NCBI GenBank assembly: GCA_035555435.1 | Contig: DATMGN010000049.1 | Span: 1 to 40,104, forward strand | Reading direction: 5' to 3' | Length of the DNA stretch: 40,104 bases | Origin: 73-13 sp035555435 | GTDB taxonomy: Bacteria > Actinomycetota > Actinomycetes > Actinomycetales > Microbacteriaceae | In this document: piece by piece, positions 32,378 to 39,698 of the stretch | Layout of the letters: every line of letters starts with the position of its first letter | Position numbering within the stretch: the stretch's first letter is position 1 | Position numbers and translations under genes: made by a program | Notes under the pieces: model-generated | The model's database searches: none | Seen by the model: the letters and a program-made list of their open reading frames with translations, nothing else | What the model was told of the DNA's origin: nothing

Positions 32378-32383
32378 ATTCTA
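32378..32383 (-). promoter_or_regulatory. Putative -10 element (TAGAAT) of the secreted repeat protein
   Basis: TAGAAT, one base off the consensus, ends 8 nt before the GTG at 32369 in the 59-nt gap after the CgeB-like GT gene. Confidence 0.5.
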
Positions 32384-32428
32384 CGTCGCAAACCTCAAGC
32401 TGTACTTGAAGGCGCGCGGCAACCCGGT

Positions 32429-33607
32429 TCAGCCGGGACGACCGCGCCGCAGCAACCGCAAGGGTGCGGTCAGACGCCACGAGGTCGACTCGCGCAGCGC
32501 GTTCACGTCGGAACGCAGCGCATCGGCTTCGCGCTGCAGCCGTTCCACCTCATTCATCGCGGACCGATATCGAACCTCCTGCTGGGCTGCGAACCGTAGG
32601 AACGGATCGTCCCGCGGCACCGGCGGCGCAGCGATCAGCTGCTCGAGCAGGACTCCCGCCTGCGCGCTACGGTGCCGCCACGTATGACGCTCGAGCACTA
32701 CCGTGCCGAGCCGATCTACAAGCCCGGCTGAGGCATCGGCGTCCCCGGCGATCGCGTTCAGCGACTCGATCAGCCGTCCGGGCTCGTACACCGGGACCTC
32801 GCCGAGCCCGAGTTCATCGAGCCCGCGGCGGGTATTGGTGACGACAAGCGCCCCGCACGCAAGCGCCTCGAACAGTCGGGAGTTCTGATTTCCATAGGCC
32901 GCCGCCGGCTCGATCACGTCATCGATGACGACTCGGTGCCTGCTGTAGGCATCCGCGAGATCGAAAAAATCAGCACGGCCGCGGTGCTCAATACGTTCGG
33001 GCAGTTCGGGCAGACCAACACCGCGCACGCCGTACCAGACGAACTCGATTTCCTCGGCCGCCACGATCTCGGAAAATAGGCCCCGATCCGCGCCCCAGAA
33101 GTTCGCCGTGACGAGCGGCCTAGGATCGCGCGTCGCACCGAAGGACCGGAACAGATGGTGGTCGACCGCGAGCGGGACAACCTCGACTGGTCGGGTGGTC
33201 GCGGCGGCGATTCGGCTCGCCGAATCCGACGAACTACACCAGATCGCGTCGAAGCGGTCGAGATATGGGAGTTCGGCCCATCGATCAGTCCAGTTGCGCA
33301 CCCAGGCCACGACTCTGACCTCCGCCGGGATGAATGCGGGAATGTGCGACTCGATCATCACGACCGCGACATCGACGCCATCCGGCCCCTGCTCGTCCCA
33401 TCGCGTCATCGGCCAGAGCTCAACACCCCACCCCCGCTCTGCAAGTGCCGTCGCGAGGCCGAGCGCGACGTAGAGATCGCCTCGGCCAGCAGCGAGATCG
33501 TCGGTCGAGGTGCAGAATGCGACCCGACCGAGTTCGCCATCGCGACGCTCGCCACGAATCACCGCCTCATACGTGCGCCGAACATGCTGCGCACGGTCAC
33601 CGGCCAT
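32429..33607 (-). CDS. CgeB-like GT-B glycosyltransferase with C-terminal coiled coil and SWRLTAPLR tail
   Basis: The 392-residue protein has a GT-B core. The N-terminal domain includes GDLYVALGLATALAERGW, then IWCSSSDSASRI. The donor-site block NQNSRLFEALACGALVVTN recalls CgeB/Glyco_trans_1_2 proteins. After residue 340 comes a helical region (FAAQQEVRYRSAMNEVERLQ, then EADALRSDVNALRE) and the tail STSWRLTAPLRLLRRGRPG (374-392). The tail is basic and amphipathic and is shared with two unrelated proteins of the locus. The ATG at 33607 follows TAGGCT by 6 nt (leaderless). It starts the minus-strand block down to 27028 and diverges from wzm. The sugar donor is unknown. Confidence 0.84.
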   Translation of the reverse strand: MAGDRAQHVRRTYEAVIRGERRDGELGRVAFCTSTDDLAAGRGDLYVALGLATALAERGWGVELWPMTRWDEQGPDGVDVAVVMIESHIPAFIPAEVRVVAWVRNWTDRWAELPYLDRFDAIWCSSSDSASRIAAATTRPVEVVPLAVDHHLFRSFGATRDPRPLVTANFWGADRGLFSEIVAAEEIEFVWYGVRGVGLPELPERIEHRGRADFFDLADAYSRHRVVIDDVIEPAAAYGNQNSRLFEALACGALVVTNTRRGLDELGLGEVPVYEPGRLIESLNAIAGDADASAGLVDRLGTVVLERHTWRHRSAQAGVLLEQLIAAPPVPRDDPFLRFAAQQEVRYRSAMNEVERLQREADALRSDVNALRESTSWRLTAPLRLLRRGRPG

Positions 33608-33613
33608 GAGTGC

Positions 33614-33619
33614 AGCCTA
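33614..33619 (-). promoter_or_regulatory. Putative -10 element (TAGGCT) of the CgeB-like GT
   Basis: TAGGCT ends 6 nt before the ATG at 33607. The opposing wzm promoter lies 34 nt away at 33654-33659. Confidence 0.48.
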
Positions 33620-33653
33620 GTGAGCACCTCGGCTGCGAGAAGAGCTGGCTTGC

Positions 33654-33659
33654 TAGACT
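33654..33659 (+). promoter_or_regulatory. Putative -10 element (TAGACT) of wzm-wzt
   Basis: TAGACT would start transcription near 33666, leaving a leader of about 27 nt with a GGAGGG ribosome site before the TTG at 33693. Unlike most starts here, this one is leadered. Confidence 0.48.
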
Positions 33660-33692
33660 CTGACCCGCTGAAGTCGGAGGGTAGTCACCAGC

Positions 33693-34613
33693 TTGGATGC
33701 CGAGGCCCGTTTTGCTGCGCTCGCCGCACAGCCGTTCCTGGGCCGCCGAAATGGCGGTCCTACGGAGACCTCGATCGGCGCGATCGGGCAGATCACCGCT
33801 GTCTTCCGCAATCGTCAAGCGCTCGCGCTCCTGATCCGCCGCGACCTCAAAGCTCGATACAAGGACAGCACACTCGGGTTCCTGTGGACGCTCGCTAGAC
33901 CGCTGACGCAGCTCGCGATTTACGTCCTCGTGATCGGCCACTTCCTCGGCGCCGCACGCAACATCCCAGACTTCGCCATCTACGTCTATACCGGCATCGC
34001 GGCCTTCACGCTTTTCAGCGACATCGTCTCTGGCGGCACCGGATCGATCATCGCCAACGCGGGCCTCGTCAAGAAGGTCGCGGTCCCACGCGAGCTATAC
34101 CCGCTGGCGAGCGTTGGCGGAGCGTTCTTCAACTACGGCGTTCAACTCGTGATCCTCATTCTCGCGACGCTCGCCTTCGGCGCATTCCCGATGTCCTGGG
34201 ACATCCTCTATGCGATTCCAGGCATCTTGATCATCGGGCTCTACGGGACGGCGCTCGCTCTACTGCTCTCCGCCATCACGGTCTTTCTGCGCGACATCAG
34301 CTACCTCGTCGAGGTAATCCTCATGGTCCTAATGTGGCTAAGTCCTGTGCTCTATTCCTGGTCAATGGTGCGCGACGTGCTCACGCCGCTGAACGGTGGG
34401 CCGGTGCTGATCGAGATCTACACCAACAATCCGCTCACCCTCGGGGTGCTCGCCTTGCAGAAGGCGTTCTGGGTAGCAGGCGCGCAGACCGCCGAGTATC
34501 CCGAGCATCTGCTGCTCCGAATCGGCATCGCGCTGATTATCGGGCTAACGCTGCTGTTCTTCGGGCACTGGGTCTTCCGTCGCATCCAAGGCAACTTCGC
34601 ACAGGAGCTCTGA
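33693..34613 (+). CDS. wzm: ABC-2 type polysaccharide export permease
   Basis: The 306-residue membrane protein has six hydrophobic helices and the entry motif LLIRRDLKARYKDSTLGFLWTLARPL, the hallmark of Wzm/TagG permeases. Later it shows VAVPRELYPLASV and FLRDISYLVEVILMVLMWLSPVLYSW. With its ATPase it exports a complete, lipid-linked polysaccharide. The TTG at 33693 gives the best fit, with GGAGGG 10-15 nt upstream; no ATG exists before the cytosolic N-terminal segment. wzt follows after two bases. It diverges from the CgeB-like GT. Confidence 0.93.
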   Translation: MDAEARFAALAAQPFLGRRNGGPTETSIGAIGQITAVFRNRQALALLIRRDLKARYKDSTLGFLWTLARPLTQLAIYVLVIGHFLGAARNIPDFAIYVYTGIAAFTLFSDIVSGGTGSIIANAGLVKKVAVPRELYPLASVGGAFFNYGVQLVILILATLAFGAFPMSWDILYAIPGILIIGLYGTALALLLSAITVFLRDISYLVEVILMVLMWLSPVLYSWSMVRDVLTPLNGGPVLIEIYTNNPLTLGVLALQKAFWVAGAQTAEYPEHLLLRIGIALIIGLTLLFFGHWVFRRIQGNFAQEL

Positions 34614-34615
34614 CG

Positions 34616-35809
34616 ATGTCCGAGACACTCCCGCGCGCGCCCGAAGTACTCCGAATCAGTGACATGTCGAAGCGGTTCGTGCTTCGCAAGGACAACTCAC
34701 TGAAGGAGCGGATCGTCGGCTTCGGTCGAGTCGGACGACGCCACCGCGAGGACTTTTGGGTGCTTCGTGATGTAAACATCACGATCCGAGCGGGTGAGAC
34801 CATCGGCTTAATCGGCCACAACGGCTCAGGCAAGAGCACACTGCTCAAGCTCATCGGTGGGATTCTTGACCCCACGAAGGGGAAGGTCGAACATCGAGGG
34901 CGGATCGCTGCCCTCCTCGAACTGGGTGCCGGGTTCCACCCTGACCTCACGGGGCGAGAGAACGTCTACCTGAATGCGGCGCTGATGGGCCTCTCCCGCG
35001 AGGAGACCGATGCGCGCTTCGGAGACATCACTGCGTTCGCCGACATCGGCGAGTTCATCGACACGCAGGTCAAGTTCTACTCCTCCGGCATGTTCGTCCG
35101 GCTCGCGTTCGCGGTAGCGATCAACACCGACCCCGACATCCTGCTCGTGGACGAGGTCCTCGCAGTCGGAGACGAGGCGTTCCAACGTAAGTGCCTCGAC
35201 AAGATCGCCGAGTTCAAGGCGCAGGGGGTGACGATCATCATCGTGAGCCACCGCCTCGCCGAGATCCAAGGCCTCTGCGAACGCGTCCTGCTGCTCGACC
35301 ACGGTCAGGTTGTTCACGACGGCGACACCCGCGAGGGGATCAGGGCGCTTCGCAACCTGCTCAAAGCGGCCAGCCCGAACCCTGACGGTGACCACATCGT
35401 CGACGTCGCCGTCCTGGACGGACAGGGGCAGCCCCGGGCGACGTTCCAGCCGGGAGAGGACGTGCTTGTTCGAATCGAGCTCGATCGCCTCGCAGCGCTG
35501 CGGGGATGGTACTGCTCGATCCAGGTCGACGACGCCTTCGGACGAATCGCGTTCGGCACCTCCACTTACGAGATCGACGGCGGTGCCTGGTTCGGCTCGA
35601 CCGAGGACCGGATGATCGTCACCTTCCGGATCAGCGCGCCGGCGCTCGCCGACGGCCGCTTCTTCGTGAACTGCGCGATCATCCTCAGAGAGCCGCTCAA
35701 CATGCATGCCGACGACGCGATGCAGGCGGCGACCTTCGAGGTCGCCTCCGACGAGACGCCCCGAGGCCTGATCCGCATCGTCGCCTCCGCCGAGATCGAG
35801 ACCCGCTGA
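34616..35809 (+). CDS. wzt: Polysaccharide ABC exporter ATPase with C-terminal glycan-binding domain
   Basis: The 397-residue ATPase has Walker A GHNGSGKST (67-75), the family-specific signature YSSGM (155-159), Walker B ILLVDE (175-180) and the switch His (211-212). The first 50 residues carry the Wzt-type loop before strand DVNITIRAG. Residues about 255-397 form an extra beta-rich domain (DVAVLDGQGQPRATFQPGED, VRIELDRLAALRGW). It matches the position of the Wzt C-terminal domain that binds the finished O-polysaccharide in Gram-negative systems. This implies that the exporter selects a specific chain end. The ATG at 34616 lies two bases after the wzm stop. Confidence 0.93.
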   Translation: MSETLPRAPEVLRISDMSKRFVLRKDNSLKERIVGFGRVGRRHREDFWVLRDVNITIRAGETIGLIGHNGSGKSTLLKLIGGILDPTKGKVEHRGRIAALLELGAGFHPDLTGRENVYLNAALMGLSREETDARFGDITAFADIGEFIDTQVKFYSSGMFVRLAFAVAINTDPDILLVDEVLAVGDEAFQRKCLDKIAEFKAQGVTIIIVSHRLAEIQGLCERVLLLDHGQVVHDGDTREGIRALRNLLKAASPNPDGDHIVDVAVLDGQGQPRATFQPGEDVLVRIELDRLAALRGWYCSIQVDDAFGRIAFGTSTYEIDGGAWFGSTEDRMIVTFRISAPALADGRFFVNCAIILREPLNMHADDAMQAATFEVASDETPRGLIRIVASAEIETR

Positions 35810-35839
35810 CGCGATCACCGCACGAAGGCACCGATCGGA

Positions 35840-36820
35840 TCAGTCCCTGCCGATCGCCCGGCGGATCGCGCGCAACGGCGCGGTGATCCGCCAGGAAAGG
35901 GTACGGCGCATCGCATCGATCTCGCGCTCGAGCAGCGCGGCGGCCGGGCTCACCTCGTCAGCGGCGATCTCGCGCGCCGTGGTCGCGGCGTCGACGGCGC
36001 GCACGAACGCGGCGAGGGCCCCCTCCTCATCGTCGAGACCGTCCGGACTCACATCGCCGTGACACAGCAGCGCATCCTGCTCGTAAATCCATCGGCTCTC
36101 CAGCAGCGCGGAGGCGGCCTCGGTCCCGTGAGCCGGCAGGCGAACGAGCGCTCCCGTCTCGCGGTCGGCGACGTACATCCGCCATTCGGTAGCGAGCTGA
36201 AGGATCTGCTCGATCGGCAGGTGGAGTATCTCGACCATCACGACGGCCGCCGAAGCCCGCCGCAGCGCCTGCATCGCGCCGGCCAGCACGCGAAGATCGT
36301 GACCCTCCACGTCGATCTTCATGCAGATCGAGCCACCGGCCCAGTCGGCCAGCTCGGCGTCGATCGTCGTCAGCTCGACCGTCTCGGTCCTGACGCGGTG
36401 CGACTCACCGGCGGCCCCGGCCTCGAGCGAGGATCTGCCCGACCACGTCTCATCGACGATGAACTGGGCGGTGCCGGACCGATCGCTCAGCGCGACCTCG
36501 CGAAGCTCCACCAGGAACGGCAGCTCGCCGATCGTCCGACGCAGCGCCGGCAGGACCGCCGAGGACGGCTCGTATGCGAGGACTCGCGAGCCACGCGGCG
36601 CAACAACCTCGGCAAGCATCTCGCCATAGTTGCAGCCGACATCGACTATCACGTCCCATTCGCGCAGCCCGAGCGCGGCTCGCCAGAGCGCATTCGACCG
36701 CGGATAGACCGCGCCTCGGCTGGCGAGGACCGCTTCGGCCCGAGTATCCCCCGGGGTTAGGTACAGCCGTCGCCCGTGGCTGCCGACAAGGCTCAGCCAG
36801 CGCTCGTCCTCATCCGACAT
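35840..36820 (-). CDS. FkbM-family methyltransferase with C-terminal helix and SWRITAPLR tail
   Basis: The 326-residue protein contains a SAM-binding core: VIVDVGCNYGEML (motif I), VLAYEPSS, then CMKIDVEGHDLRVLAGAM, the FkbM 'KIDVEGHE' motif. FkbM enzymes O-methylate sugars or polyketides. After the core comes a helical region (about 265-305, AAFVRAVDAATTAREIAA, LEREIDAMRR) and the basic tail LSWRITAPLRAIRRAIGRD (308-326), shared with two other proteins here. It lies convergent to wzt. Terminal methylation read by the Wzt C-terminal domain would parallel WbdD-type O-antigen systems (inference). The ATG at 36820 is 7 nt after TATACT; in-frame codons to 36868 are upstream of that element and unlikely. 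Confidence 0.87.
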   Translation of the reverse strand: MSDEDERWLSLVGSHGRRLYLTPGDTRAEAVLASRGAVYPRSNALWRAALGLREWDVIVDVGCNYGEMLAEVVAPRGSRVLAYEPSSAVLPALRRTIGELPFLVELREVALSDRSGTAQFIVDETWSGRSSLEAGAAGESHRVRTETVELTTIDAELADWAGGSICMKIDVEGHDLRVLAGAMQALRRASAAVVMVEILHLPIEQILQLATEWRMYVADRETGALVRLPAHGTEAASALLESRWIYEQDALLCHGDVSPDGLDDEEGALAAFVRAVDAATTAREIAADEVSPAAALLEREIDAMRRTLSWRITAPLRAIRRAIGRD

Positions 36821-36827
36821 TCGCGAA

Positions 36828-36833
36828 AGTATA
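36828..36833 (-). promoter_or_regulatory. Putative -10 element (TATACT) of the FkbM methyltransferase
   Basis: TATACT, one base off the consensus, ends 7 nt before the ATG at 36820. The diverging gene at 36943 has its own element 95 nt away. Confidence 0.5.
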
Positions 36834-36927
36834 GCGATCGCGGCGATCGCCTGACTGGGCGACGCCACCGTCGATTCTCAAAGCTCCTGGGGCGCTCCGG
36901 CTTACAAACTGATCAGCGACCCGCTGA

Positions 36928-36933
36928 TAGCCT
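36928..36933 (+). promoter_or_regulatory. Putative -10 element (TAGCCT) of the methyltransferase at 36943
   Basis: TAGCCT ends 9 nt before the ATG at 36943. A TTACAA hexamer 20 nt upstream (36902-36907) is a weak -35 candidate with too long a spacer. Confidence 0.4.
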
Positions 36934-36942
36934 GACGGCGAC

Positions 36943-37764
36943 ATGGGACTCAAGCAGGTGCTCTTGTGGGCACTCCCCTCCGCACTGCGGCGACGCCTCT
37001 CCAACCTGCGCACGAGGCTCAAAATCACGCCCGAGCAGCTGACCTATGCACTCGAAGGCCGAGCGCTCTCACCTGACGAGGAGCAGATACTGCTGCGATC
37101 CCGGCCCAGGGCAGCGCGGACGTGCAACGTCTGCGGCTACAAAGGACCCTTCGGCTTTGCCGGCGAGATCGGAATCCGCGTCGACGCCCGCTGCCTGTCA
37201 TGCGGTTCACTCGAACGACACCGCCTCTTCTGGAAGTGGTACTCGACGGCGCAGGCGACGCTCGGCACGCCAGTGCTCCACTTCGCGCCCGAGCCGGTTA
37301 TCCGGCAGCGGATCGCGCCGCGTTTCGGAGCCGATTACCGCACCGCCGACCTCTTCGAGACAGATGTCGACCTGACCCTCGATCTCGAGGCGATCGATCT
37401 GCCCGGCGCATCGGTCGCAACCGTAATCGCGAGCCATGTGCTCGAGCACGTCGACGATCGCAAGGCGCTCGCCGAGCTCTACCGGATTCTCCTACCTGGA
37501 GGCATCCTCTACGCGGCGACCCCGATCATCGAGGGCTGGGAGCACACCTACGAGAATCCCTCCATCAAATCGCCGGACGAGCGCGAACTCCACTTCGCCC
37601 AAGTCGACCATGTCCGCTACTACGGTCGTGATTTCCGCGACCGCGTCCTTGAGGCCGGTTTCGAGCTCGTCCAGGAGATCACCGGGACACCCGAAGAGTG
37701 CGTCGAGCTCGGCCTATTGCGCGGCGAGACCGTCTTCGTTTACCGCCGACCGGCCTCATCGTGA
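36943..37764 (+). CDS. Zinc-ribbon SAM-dependent methyltransferase
   Basis: The 273-residue protein has a basic N-terminal segment and a four-cysteine zinc ribbon (C61, C64, C84, C87 in CNVCGY and CLSCGS). A class I methyltransferase core follows: VLHFAPEP at motif I (unusual, with no G-x-G), IASHVLEHVDD, and LLPGGILYAATPI. The HFAPE-like motif I is typical of a subfamily seen in polysaccharide clusters, where the substrate is generally unknown. The ATG at 36943 follows TAGCCT by 9 nt and has no ribosome site. It lies between the FkbM gene (divergent) and rfbB (same strand, 43 nt). Both methyltransferases may modify the exported glycan. Confidence 0.86.
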   Translation: MGLKQVLLWALPSALRRRLSNLRTRLKITPEQLTYALEGRALSPDEEQILLRSRPRAARTCNVCGYKGPFGFAGEIGIRVDARCLSCGSLERHRLFWKWYSTAQATLGTPVLHFAPEPVIRQRIAPRFGADYRTADLFETDVDLTLDLEAIDLPGASVATVIASHVLEHVDDRKALAELYRILLPGGILYAATPIIEGWEHTYENPSIKSPDERELHFAQVDHVRYYGRDFRDRVLEAGFELVQEITGTPEECVELGLLRGETVFVYRRPASS

Positions 37765-37771
37765 CGCGACT

Positions 37772-37777
37772 TAGACT
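37772..37777 (+). promoter_or_regulatory. Putative -10 element (TAGACT) of rfbB-rfbD
   Basis: TAGACT would start a leader of about 24 nt that carries GGAGAC (37795-37800), a good ribosome site 7 nt before the TTG at 37808. Confidence 0.45.
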
Positions 37778-37807
37778 GAGTCGATCGTTCTAACGGAGAC
37801 AGTAGCT

Positions 37808-38803
37808 TTGCGAATCCTCGTCACCGGCGGCGCCGGCTTCATCGGCTCGAACTTCGTCCACTACCTGATCGACGAGACCGAGCACGACGTCACCGTGCTC
37901 GACAAGCTCACGTACGCCGGCAATCTCGAGAGTCTCGCGGGCCTGCCCGCGGACCGCTTCAGCTTCATCAAGGGCGACATCGTGGATGCCGAGCTCGTCG
38001 ACGGTCTGGTGGCTAGCCACGACGCCGTCGTCCACTACGCAGCCGAGAGCCACAACGACAACTCGCTCGCCGACCCGCGCCCCTTCCTCGACACCAACAT
38101 CATCGGGACCTACACGCTCATCGAGGCCGCCCGCCGTCACGGGACGCGCTTCCACCACATCTCGACCGATGAGGTCTATGGCGATCTCGAGCTCGACAAC
38201 CCGGAGCGCTTCACGGAAGCCACCGCCTACAACCCGTCGAGCCCCTACTCGAGCACGAAGGCCGGCAGCGACCTGCTCGTGCGTGCCTGGGTCCGCTCCT
38301 TCGGCCTCCAGGCGACCATCTCCAACTGCTCGAACAACTACGGGCCCTACCAGCACGTCGAGAAGTTCATCCCGCGCCAGATCACGAATGTGCTCCGCGG
38401 CGAGCGACCCAAGCTCTACGGCCGCGGCGAGAACGTGCGTGACTGGATCCACGCGAACGACCACTCGCGCGCGGTCCTCACCATCCTCGAGCAGGGCCGG
38501 ATCGGCGAGACGTATCTGATCGGCGCGGACGGCGAGAAGAGCAACAAAGAAGTCGTCGAGCTCATCCTCGAACTGCTCGGGCAGCCGCGCGACGCCTACG
38601 ACCACGTGAACGACCGGCCGGGTCACGACCTGCGCTACGCGATCGACTGGACGAAGCTGGGCGACGAGCTCGGCTGGCGACCGCTCTACCAGGACTTCGA
38701 GTCGGGGCTCGCCGCGACGATCGACTGGTACCGCGAGCACGAGGACTGGTGGGCGCCCGCGAAGGATGCGACCGAGGCGAAGTACGCCGCGCAGGGGCAG
38801 TGA
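37808..38803 (+). CDS. rfbB: dTDP-glucose 4,6-dehydratase
   Basis: The 331-residue SDR enzyme converts dTDP-glucose to dTDP-4-keto-6-deoxyglucose, the second step to dTDP-L-rhamnose. It shows ILVTGGAGFIGSNFVHYL, AAESHNDNSL (family hallmark AAESHVDRS with small changes), catalytic HISTDEVYGDL with YSSTKAGSD, NCSNNYGPYQHVEKFIP and RDWIHANDHSRAV. Length is normal. The TTG start at 37808 is fixed by GGAGAC seven bases upstream and by the MRILVTGG N-terminus. rfbD follows after one base. The change to HNDNS at the usual HVDRS position is mild and probably neutral. Confidence 0.97.
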   Translation: MRILVTGGAGFIGSNFVHYLIDETEHDVTVLDKLTYAGNLESLAGLPADRFSFIKGDIVDAELVDGLVASHDAVVHYAAESHNDNSLADPRPFLDTNIIGTYTLIEAARRHGTRFHHISTDEVYGDLELDNPERFTEATAYNPSSPYSSTKAGSDLLVRAWVRSFGLQATISNCSNNYGPYQHVEKFIPRQITNVLRGERPKLYGRGENVRDWIHANDHSRAVLTILEQGRIGETYLIGADGEKSNKEVVELILELLGQPRDAYDHVNDRPGHDLRYAIDWTKLGDELGWRPLYQDFESGLAATIDWYREHEDWWAPAKDATEAKYAAQGQ

Positions 38804-38804
38804 C

Positions 38805-39698
38805 TTGACGAGGGTCGCCGTCGTCGGCGCGAACGGGATGCTGGGGTCGGATCTCTTGGCCGCCCTTCGAGGTCTCGATACGCGCCTGCGGCGCACTCGA
38901 CCCGCGCCCACTGCGCTCGAGACAACGCCGCTCACCCGCGCCGACTTCGATGTGACCGACGCGCCTGCGGCCCGGAAAGCGCTCGACGGCTTCGACGTCA
39001 TCGTCAACTGCACCGCGTGGAACCGGGTCGACGACGCCGAGACGATGGAGGCCGAGGCGTTCGCGGTCAACGCGGACGGCCCCGCCAACCTCGCTGCTGC
39101 CGCGCACGCGACGGGCGCGAGGCTCATCCACGTCTCGACCGACTACGTATTCGACGGCTCCGCGACCTCGCCCATCCCGGAGGACGCCCCGCGCAACCCG
39201 GTGTCCGCCTACGGCCGCTCTAAGGCGGCCGGCGAGGAACGCGCGCTTGCTGCGAACCCTGGCGCGACCGCGATCGTGCGCACCGCCTGGCTCTACGGCG
39301 AGCACGGGCCGAGCTTTCCGCGGACGATGCTGCGCCTCGCGAACGAGCGCGACACGATCGCCGTCGTGACCGACCAGGTCGGTCAGCCGACCTGGACGCG
39401 CGACCTCGCGGAGCAGATCGTCCGGCTCATCGACGCCGGCGAGCCCGCGGGGATCTACCACGGCACGAACTCGGGCGAGACGAGCTGGTACGAGTTCGCC
39501 CGCGAGGTGTTCCGCCTCGCAGACCTGGAGCCCGAGCGCATCCGGCCGACCGATTCGACCGCGTTCGTCCGCGCGGCTCCGCGCCCGGCGTTCTCCGTCC
39601 TCCGCCACGAGGCCTGGCGAGGCGTCGGCATCGAGCCCATGCGACCGTGGCAGGACGCCCTCGCCGACGCGATGGCCCTCGGTATCCTGGGGGCATGA
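38805..39698 (+). CDS. rfbD: dTDP-4-dehydrorhamnose reductase
   Basis: The 297-residue SDR enzyme performs the last step to dTDP-L-rhamnose using NAD(P)H. Motifs: VAVVGANGMLGSDLL, VNCTAWNRVDDAE, catalytic HVSTDYVFDG with YGRSKAAGE, RTAWLYGEHGPSF and GIYHGTNSGETSWYEFA. I take the TTG at 38805, one base after the rfbB stop and behind a CAGGGG site inside rfbB; an ATG at 38766 in frame lies well within rfbB. Its TGA overlaps the ATG of the next glycosyltransferase (ATGA), so rfbB, rfbD and the GT form an operon. Confidence 0.96.
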   Translation: MTRVAVVGANGMLGSDLLAALRGLDTRLRRTRPAPTALETTPLTRADFDVTDAPAARKALDGFDVIVNCTAWNRVDDAETMEAEAFAVNADGPANLAAAAHATGARLIHVSTDYVFDGSATSPIPEDAPRNPVSAYGRSKAAGEERALAANPGATAIVRTAWLYGEHGPSFPRTMLRLANERDTIAVVTDQVGQPTWTRDLAEQIVRLIDAGEPAGIYHGTNSGETSWYEFAREVFRLADLEPERIRPTDSTAFVRAAPRPAFSVLRHEAWRGVGIEPMRPWQDALADAMALGILGA

